Assembly: GCA_034401135.1 (NCBI GenBank)
Contig: JAWZSP010000008.1
Coordinates: 1,178,001-1,242,000 of the forward strand
Length of the DNA stretch: 64,000 nt
DNA from: Volutella citrinella
Taxonomy: Eukaryota; Ascomycota; Sordariomycetes; Hypocreales; Nectriaceae
Direction of reading: 5' to 3'
The notes under the pieces were generated by a model. It was not told the DNA's origin and searched no databases. It worked only from the letters and a program-made list of their open reading frames with translations. The position numbers were made by a program, and so were the translations under genes. Numbering within the stretch: the stretch's first letter is position 1; each line of letters opens with the position of its first letter. This document shows, piece after piece, positions 56,810-64,000 of the stretch.

Positions 56810-58082
56810 AGCCAGAGCAGTAATTTACGCTCCATGTGCCTGCCAATCGTCGGACCGACAAGTCGCCCGCACAGGTTGTAATGGTGGCAGACTAGTCCTC
56901 GTCGTCCTTCTAGAAGGCTTCTTCGCACGTGGCGGACACATCCAGTTGGGGCACGTCATCAAGCCAGTCTCTTCTCCATCACGCGCTGGCGGCTTTCTTG
57001 TCGTGGAGGACTCCAGCACACCCTCTTGGGCCAAAAGATGGCGCCGAGCACCAGGCCATGCCGGCCGTGCTCGCACTTGACTGCTCCCCTGTAAATCCCT
57101 CTCGCACACCAGGGCACGAGGGCAGAAGAAAAAAACATAGCAACCTGAGCGGGGTTTCCTTTGTTCTTCCTTCGCTTTTCCCGCCCGTTGCTTGCTCTGG
57201 TGACCACAGGAGAGGGGCCGACGTGGCAAATAGGCATGCCTGTAATTGTGCTTGATGCTGGTATCTCGGCCAAATTGTACGGTGCCCCCATCGCACCCCC
57301 CACAGCCTGGTGGGGGAATGGGATGGAGCGCATCCATGATTCCCCCGAGGAGTTTGGCCGCCAGCGTGCGTTGGGCCACGGGGAGTTGCGGCAGCGAGTC
57401 GAGGCGCATGTTTGGGGGTTAAGCTTCCTGTAGAGAATGCGTAGCCTATTCGCGTCCAACGAGGAGCAGCGGCTGCAAGTTGTATTTACTCCATCGGGAA
57501 ATCTCCCTGGTCGCGCATAGACTTTTTCCTTGGTCAATACGAAGTCGCGCACAAGACCGAAACTCTAACGGATTTCTGTTGGGCAACAGCACGCTTGTTT
57601 CTAGAAGGACAACAACGGGGAACTACGGAGCTCCTCCACAGGGATTGATTGCAACTTAGTCAAGTGCCAATTTATTAGCCTGGCAGGGCTGGCAAGGACC
57701 GCAATGACTTTGGCTCCCAGGCTTGGCTCCCAGGCTTCGGGCAATCCCCCGATGCTGCGTCGACACCATGGCTCCGACGTTCCAATTGCGCCCCAGGTAA
57801 TTTCAACCTGTCATCGTCCCTCGCTAGTGACAGCCGAAGGACCAGAAGCCGGCCTCGGGTGCCCCGGCGGGATCTAGCGCCGCGCCCTAGCTGGGGCTCG
57901 GAGTGGTTCCCCGACATTACCGCGCTTTGCCGACAGACACACCGGCGGCGTGTCGCCGGCGGGCGGGTGACCTCCGGCTCAACGGACTGTTTAATAGACG
58001 GTATTAGTCCGTCGTAGTGCTCTAGGCCAGAGCCAGGCAAAGGCTAGTCGGGCGGTTTCACGCTTGTCGCCGCTCGGCCTCG

Positions 58083-58364
58083 ATGACGCGCAAATGGGTT
58101 AGCGGGCGCCCTCTTCTACTGCTGTGGTGCTTCCTTGGTTACTCCGTAGCTGCCAGCCCAATGCAGGGAGCTGCATATACTACACGTGAAGTGCGCGTGG
58201 TTTACAGAGCACTTGGCAACAGCACGGATACATGTAGCCGCTCAGTTGGCACCTTAGGTAGGGCTGCACTGTCCACCGCCGCCGCCGTTTCCTATGCTAC
58301 TGCAGAGCAATTTATAATTAAAATCACATTAGGGGCAGATTTAATGGGACTCGCAACGTGGTGA
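58083..58364 (+). CDS. Doubtful small ORF with signal-peptide-like N-terminus (93 aa)
   Basis: An ATG-started, intronless frame within the gene-poor region. Its first 25 residues (MTRKWVSGRP then LLLLWCFLGYSVAAS) have the shape of a secretion signal: basic, then hydrophobic, then Ala-Ser. The mature part has one NxT site and one cysteine outside the signal, with no known motif and mixed codon use. It may be chance. I list it because it is the only ORF in the region with such an N-terminus. Confidence 0.15.
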   Translation: MTRKWVSGRPLLLLWCFLGYSVAASPMQGAAYTTREVRVVYRALGNSTDTCSRSVGTLGRAALSTAAAVSYATAEQFIIKITLGADLMGLATW

Positions 58365-61300
58365 CAATTCAGGGTCCTTGTGCCCACCACAGTCTGTCGG
58401 CGGAATAGTCCTGGGGACTTCTATGGCGATGCCTTGTCCGACGCCGTTTGACTCGACCCTGATAACTCGGGGCCTTGCGCTCCCTCCGTCGAGACAGCCG
58501 AAGACAACAGCCGAAAACGCCAGCCGTGACCCTTCATTAGTTGGGTCAGCAGCCACGGCGGAACCCAAAAATCAACGAGGCACTGGCCCGCTGAGGTTAT
58601 CTTGCCCGTCTTGCCCCGTCGGCACATGCCTCGCCCCAAGTCTACTGACAAGCTGCCACAAAGCGCTCTCTGCCCTTCTGACTCAAAAGGGGAGTGGAGG
58701 ATACTTGGAGCCGCCTGCCTCAACCCCGCTGTGCCGGCGGTCCTCTAGTCCTCCTCCTCCACCCCCCCCGATCCGCCATTTGCCTTTCCGGCAGCCACAG
58801 GCGACAGGCGTAGCCGCGTCCTTTGGTGCCCCTGTTCTTGACGGTGCTGAACCTTAATCCTTCCAACCTGTCGCTGGACTCGCGGCTGCCGGCCGCCTGG
58901 CCGCCACAGTTACCCCATAGGGAAACTGTACCCTCCCTGGAAGCCACGAGGCTGGTCCAAAGGCAAGGAAGGGAAGCGCAACCGACCACCATTTGCGGCG
59001 GCAAGAAGGCGCTCCCAAATACCGACGACGGCCGCCCGTCGCCCTTTCCCTTCACGCCCAGTGTGTATCGCTTCATTTTCCCGACGTCGGAAAACCCAAG
59101 TCCGCCTAATCCGCTTGTCTTCCGCCCGTGGCGTTTCTGGTCTTGCGCTCAACGATCCCCCCCCCGATGGTGTATCACACACCTCCATCGGCTCAGTCCC
59201 GGCGGCTGCCATCTCTTGTCTCCCTCCACATGCTTCCATGTCGCTTTCCATGACTCTCGAGGTATTCCTTGTACCTGTTTTCAATGGCCCCGCGGAGGTC
59301 CTCCGTGGAGGCGATCGACCCCCAAGGCAATCCTTCCACGTGGCGAAGCTGGGCTCTAGAGCCTCTAGGGCATCCCGCAACTGGTGTGGAGGGTATGGAA
59401 AAACTCCATCCCATTCCCGTTGGCCACGCTTCCCCAGAATCACATGCACGTAGCGCCCAGGGTCGCGTGATATTGTCCTCGTATATTGTATATTGCCATT
59501 TTATTATTATTGTTTTATTTTGCCTTATAAGATTACGAACGGTCTGCCCTCAAAACGGTCATCACATCCTGGCTCCGTTTGAGGCTTGCCACCGACTCGG
59601 GGCGTTGGGCCGAGTCAGAACGTAAAGATGGCCCTTGGGCGCCATAGTATCTCTCACCTGTAGCCAATGGCAATACTCTGTCGCATTGTTGGAGTTTTGA
59701 TAATTATCGTGGCCCTACCCAAAGCAAAGGGGCAGAGATGACTGCTCTTATGCCACATCTACTCGAGGCAATTCGCATATGAAAGCAGATAGTAATAAGA
59801 TACATTTCTCAAGCCACGGAACGATACGTCTTCAATTTTCCGACCAACGGTTCGTTCTTGTTCCGTGATTCAGCGTGGAGTGTTGCAATGTTGTTGAACA
59901 CATCATTACACCGTCCCTGTTTCAACTCTCTACGCATAGCGAACGTGAAGAAACACCACCTATGATTATTCATATTAAGACCCTACTTGAAACCTGTCGA
60001 CCATTTCTCTTAGTTCCACTTACAACACTCCTCCGTGAAGTTACCGTCATGAGTGTTATTGATATCTTCACATGGGAGAGTCTCAGGTCATACCCCGGTT
60101 TCAGCCTCTCAGAAACCAATATTCCCCAGGTCTTGGCCATGCAACCACCCTGGCATCTTCGTCCCGAGGTTCCTGCCGGCTAGGATACATGTCAAAGTGA
60201 TCAGCAGGGCCTTGCATGGCTTTGCTACCGTTGGACTGCCCGACTTGCCCAGCCCACACCATTTGATTTAATAATTTCTCGACATCAATGTTGGGAAAAT
60301 GATTTATTCCTTGTTACAATAATTCAATAATTATTTGCCTCGGCGTGCCTCGCACCCAGCATCCTTGTATACACTCCTCCCCCTCCCCATCCCCCCCGCG
60401 AAGACGGCCCACGATTGCTTCCCCCGCACCCATGCCCCTGGGGCATTGGGGTTGCATTATCGTCGTCGGTTCATTTCCCCACGAGCAGTACCAGGCACGC
60501 GGAGCCGTACCCTGCTGACGCCAGGGCGCAATCAGCCGACGGAAAAACGGTCGCCGTCCAACAAAGGCCCCTGGAGCAACTGAGCTCACCAAGCCGCTCG
60601 AGAGTCGGGTTAAAGGGCGGCGGGAAGACATTGGACACTACAGCATGGGAGGCAATCTTCCGCCCTGGGGCCTCTGGCCTCATGCGTAGTAAATCTCCGT
60701 GGCTTCTGGAAGTCATCTCGGCCGAAATTGGGGGGATGCGGACGCGGTGCACTCTGGGGATGAACTTATGTACAGAGCCGGCTCGGCGGGTAAATACTGC
60801 CGTTGCCGACCCTGCTGGTCAATCTCTACTCATCTCAGGTTTGCGGGGAGGATCGAAACGGCCCGGATTTGCGGGCATGGGGTCATGCGATTGACGACAA
60901 GACTCGGTAGACCGACTGATAGCCGCGGGTGACGGCAACGATGCCAGATGTCGACGCATCTTTGGGGGGTCTCGTGTCTCGGAGCCGGTGTGTATACCAT
61001 CAGAACTGTCTTGTACTCTGTATCCGTCCAGGCAGTCAAAAGCATTCTCGAATGCCACGTGAAGCGGTCGATCCGCGCAACCATCCTGCGGCCCGTCCGC
61101 CCAAGGATCGGGAAGCGCCCGAAGGCCGTGTGACACAACTGACATGTTGACTACGACCTCGGACAACTGGACGGGCAAACGGGTATGGTATGCGGAAGCC
61201 TGGGACGGATAAATCGTTTCAAGATGGGCGACTCACTTGTCGCGTGGGCTCGAAAGACCTCATCCAGCCGTGAGACCAACTATGCCCCAATACCTGCCCC

Positions 61301-62074
61301 TTTGGGCCTCTGAATCTTTGGGCTCTTCTCTGGGCAAGCCTGACCTGTTGGTTGGCGAGCATGGCCGCTGAAGAGAGGGTGTACAGGGCGATGTGGACGA
61401 GGTACAGAGCATGGGAGGGTGCCCAAGTAGTATGGCCAGGGGATGAGCTGACCTGGGACGCCCCCCCCCCCTCGCTCCCCCCAAAAGGCCCGTGGAACCA
61501 TGCCCACGTTGATATTGGCAGGGGATGGCACACACAGGCGCAATGCAAGCAAGGTTGAGCGGATCGGAAGCCATCCGCGGGCAAGGCTGTGAGCTGGAGA
61601 GGGTTGAAACCTGACACACGTCTCTGGTCATGAGGACTACCAGGCCATCGGCGATGGGAACAGATGCCGCCGTGGACGCCCAACCAAGGCACACTGGCAG
61701 AGCTCGTGAGACATCGCTCCCGTCTTCCCGGGAACCCGCTGCTCGCCATGGAGCCATGCTGAGTTACGAGCTGATGATGCTCCCACCGCCAATTCTAATG
61801 CCTATGCCGATGTCAATGCCGCTTGCGAGACGGCGTCATGTGTCCTCGGCCGGAAACGAATAACAGGTTGACACGCCACAAGTGCAGACCAATCTAACAG
61901 CCCAAGATTAACCATGATTGTGTGTATATCGAGCATGACCGCGCGATCTCTAACATCAGTTGACATTGTGCCAGGTTCCCCGCGAGACGAACAAATCAAC
62001 CCCCACAGTCGTACCGCCCCTGTGAGTCTGTGACGTTTAATGGCCAGACAATGCAGAGCCAGCAGCCATGAGCA

Positions 62075-63979
62075 TCACATGTCGAGGACTCCGAGCACTC
62101 CTACTGGCAGCAGTCCCAAGAACAATACACCCACCCACGTGACAGGACTCGTCAGGATCGTCTTGACGTTGCTGAAACCGATGGGAGTGTCTGGCACGAA
62201 CTTCTGTTTGGGATACCGGAGGATCGCCAGAGCCATCATCACCTGGACACCGATGACCAAGATGCTGCCGAGTACCATTGGCTGCAGGATGCGAGAGCCA
62301 AATGACTGGCGCAGCCGATGACAAGTGTGTTCCAAAGCATTGCCCGCTGTCTCGACTTGAAGCGGCTTTCGCGGGGACAAGACCCCCGAGGTGGCAACCG
62401 CTGCGGTCATAGTGCCACCCAACAGCAAGAAACCGGTGATTATTTCGGCAGGCGATACCCTCAGTAAGCGAGTGCCGGCGGCGACGTAGCCGAGGATCCC
62501 GAGTTCGAAGACGATGGTGGCGGCTGTGAGCATGGCGTGCAGGAACAGGGCGGCCTGTGACTCCTTCAGAGAGTCGCATATCGTCCCGGGAATCCGTAGC
62601 AGTTGTACCCCAATGCAGGCTGCCATGGCCAGAGTGCCGGCTGTCTGGGAATCCAGAATCTGGCACCCTAGGAAAATGAGCGACAAAGTGAAGATGGTCA
62701 TGTCAGACACAGCTGACTCGAGATGCTCTTCGCCCGTCATAGAACCTTGTCGCGCACGTTTCTGGAGTAGCACAACTCCCTTTTCTTCATGCTCACCAGG
62801 GGGAAGACATCTCGATGAAACATCCCGCTGCGACAAGTAATGAGAAATCCGCATCGTTGCCCGGGATAATGGAACGCTTAGTGTCAGTGATGCCAGCGCC
62901 GTTCGCTCCTCGATTGAAGTAGTCGAGGAAGCTGCCGAGAACGCAAAGCACCCTGCCATCGACGTCCCAATACATAGGTAAAGCTCCCTCCCCCACGGCT
63001 CTGTGACGTATATCTTGACTGGCAGCACCAGCCTCACGATGATGGCACTCGTGAGACCGATGGAGCCTGCAATCAGCCCATTGAGACCCAGGAGAGTGAT
63101 TTCGCCAGAATTCATCTGCTGAATGTTGAAACTGCCATATAGGCTGGCAAAACACAAGAAGGTTGTCGAGAGCCCAAGCCCGAGGAAGACACGAGACAGG
63201 GGAATTCGGATCCAATTTGCCACGACTAGGCAGAATGGCCGATGAGCTTCGTAGCTCAAGACGCCAGCCCGCTTGAGATTGTTGTAGGCGTGAAGTAGAC
63301 AGGATAGAGCAAAGAAGAGGAAACTGGCGACGGCAACCCACTCGTTGGGTCGGTAGGGCGATATCAATAGGGCCCCAACACATGCCCATGCAGTGCCGGC
63401 CTCGACGAAGACGAGAGCACAGGTAGAAGCCAGGACAATGCTGGGAAATAATGCAGAACCCCGAGGGTGGAGGCCCATCATTTCGAGAACAAGCACAGTC
63501 CCGGGCCCGAGATGGCCAAGCTGAGAAGCATAATACAGATACAAGGCACGCATCTGGTACAGACCGGGCCATCCCACAAAGATGCATAAGACCTCGAGGC
63601 ACATTACATGATGCTGAAGGAAGCCCATCGAGCGCCCTCGCATCAACATCATCTCGGACACCCAGACCGCAGACTGCGACACCACACAGACCTGGCCCGC
63701 CCTTCCCGGCGGCTGGTCATAGCCAAAGGGCGTCATCCACGCTGCCATGGCGCATGAAGGAAAAGACACCAATACGCCAAGCACTACGCGTACGAGCACC
63801 ATAACTAGGGGCAGAAGTTTCTGGCGGCGGCCCTCGTGATTGAGGCGCTGGTGTAGCACCGCTGCGACGAGGCTGAGGGCGTACTCGGCGAGTACAAAGA
63901 CGGGCCAGTACAAGCAGACGGAGGAGACAAGGCCGACAAGGAGCGCCGGGGAAGGCGAAAAAGGTGTCTCTGCATCCAT
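62075..63979 (-). CDS. Polytopic membrane protein, possible TLC-like N-terminal domain
   Basis: Intronless, 634 aa, ATG at 63979 to TGA at 62077-62075. The start is only 21 bases from the window edge, so a further upstream exon cannot be excluded, though the N-terminus looks natural. The protein has at least a dozen hydrophobic segments across its whole length, for example about residues 14-38, 56-80, 174-206, 215-234 and several pairs after 260. The N-terminal 240 residues carry MGFLQHHVMCLEVL (H123, H124), resembling the paired histidines of TLC (TRAM/LAG1/CLN8) domains, and YLYYASQLGHLGPGTVLVLE. A loop at about residues 395-425 is hydrophilic and charged (EHEEKGVVLLQKRARQG). I do not recognise the full-length family. 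The TLC link is a motif-level guess, and the C-terminal half resembles nothing I can name. Confidence 0.75.
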   Translation of the reverse strand: MDAETPFSPSPALLVGLVSSVCLYWPVFVLAEYALSLVAAVLHQRLNHEGRRQKLLPLVMVLVRVVLGVLVSFPSCAMAAWMTPFGYDQPPGRAGQVCVVSQSAVWVSEMMLMRGRSMGFLQHHVMCLEVLCIFVGWPGLYQMRALYLYYASQLGHLGPGTVLVLEMMGLHPRGSALFPSIVLASTCALVFVEAGTAWACVGALLISPYRPNEWVAVASFLFFALSCLLHAYNNLKRAGVLSYEAHRPFCLVVANWIRIPLSRVFLGLGLSTTFLCFASLYGSFNIQQMNSGEITLLGLNGLIAGSIGLTSAIIVRLVLPVKIYVTEPWGRELYLCIGTSMAGCFAFSAASSTTSIEERTALASLTLSVPLSRATMRISHYLSQRDVSSRCLPPGEHEEKGVVLLQKRARQGSMTGEEHLESAVSDMTIFTLSLIFLGCQILDSQTAGTLAMAACIGVQLLRIPGTICDSLKESQAALFLHAMLTAATIVFELGILGYVAAGTRLLRVSPAEIITGFLLLGGTMTAAVATSGVLSPRKPLQVETAGNALEHTCHRLRQSFGSRILQPMVLGSILVIGVQVMMALAILRYPKQKFVPDTPIGFSNVKTILTSPVTWVGVLFLGLLPVGVLGVLDM

Positions 63980-64000
63980 TTTTGAGCTGTGAGTAAGACT

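Larger units (their letters stand above)
47721..62074. other. 14.3-kb gene-poor region
   Basis: Between the stop of the AreA-GATA-like gene and the stop of the membrane protein gene I find no ORF with a recognisable domain and no exon chain joined by clear splice sites. Base composition stays GC-rich to balanced, unlike RIP-mutated AT-rich repeats, and I see no transposase or reverse transcriptase remnant. It contains simple repeats (listed separately), many A-, G- and C-runs, and two T/A-rich patches with TTATTATTATTG near 54802-54838 and 59498-59525. One short ORF with a signal-peptide-like start is listed at 58083. It may hold long non-coding RNAs, distal control elements or lineage-specific small genes. 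Confidence 0.55.

Overview
This window looks like nuclear DNA of a filamentous ascomycete (Pezizomycotina), most likely a Sordariomycete and perhaps Hypocreales. The evidence is short GT-AG introns (about 50-130 nt) with CTAAC/CTGAC-like branch sites, GC-rich third codon positions, and typical gene families: a GH55 glucanase, a Zn2Cys6 regulator, a fused siroheme enzyme, a two-half phosphofructokinase and an intron-containing tRNA-Lys(CTT). The taxon is inferred from protein family character, not from a search.

Layout. 0-9 kb, all + strand: the 3' part of a GH55 exo-beta-1,3-glucanase, a membrane-linked thioredoxin, the mitoribosome assembly factor RSM22 and a siroheme (uroporphyrinogen-III methyltransferase) enzyme. 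9-19 kb: tRNA-Lys on the - strand, a divergent pair (a degenerate 2OG-Fe(II) oxygenase-like protein on - and an ACC-synthase-like PLP aminotransferase on +), an F-box-like protein (-) and an alcohol acetyltransferase-like enzyme (+). 23-26 kb: an eight-exon Zn2Cys6 transcription factor (+). 28-41 kb, all - strand: importin beta (KAP95), an arginine/serine-rich DUF8035-like protein and 6-phosphofructokinase. 46-48 kb: an AreA-GATA-like/DUF3295 regulatory protein (+). 62-64 kb: a polytopic membrane protein with a possible TLC-like N-terminus (-).

Housekeeping functions (RSM22, siroheme synthesis, KAP95, PFK) alternate with accessory genes. The accessory stretch at 9.4-26.4 kb combines an aminotransferase, an oxygenase-like protein, an acyltransferase and a Zn2Cys6 regulator. 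It could be a small pathway without a PKS or NRPS, but nothing in the sequence proves co-function.

Non-coding DNA is plentiful: about 4.2 kb before the Zn2Cys6 gene, about 5.3 kb before the AreA-GATA-like gene, and about 14.3 kb between that gene and the membrane protein. I found no convincing conserved gene in these stretches, and they do not have the AT-rich look of RIP-degraded repeats.

Gene models were spliced by hand from frame continuity, splice signals and conserved family motifs. Every spliced CDS given here has a length divisible by three and one terminal stop. No CRISPR array, prophage or recognisable complete transposon was found.
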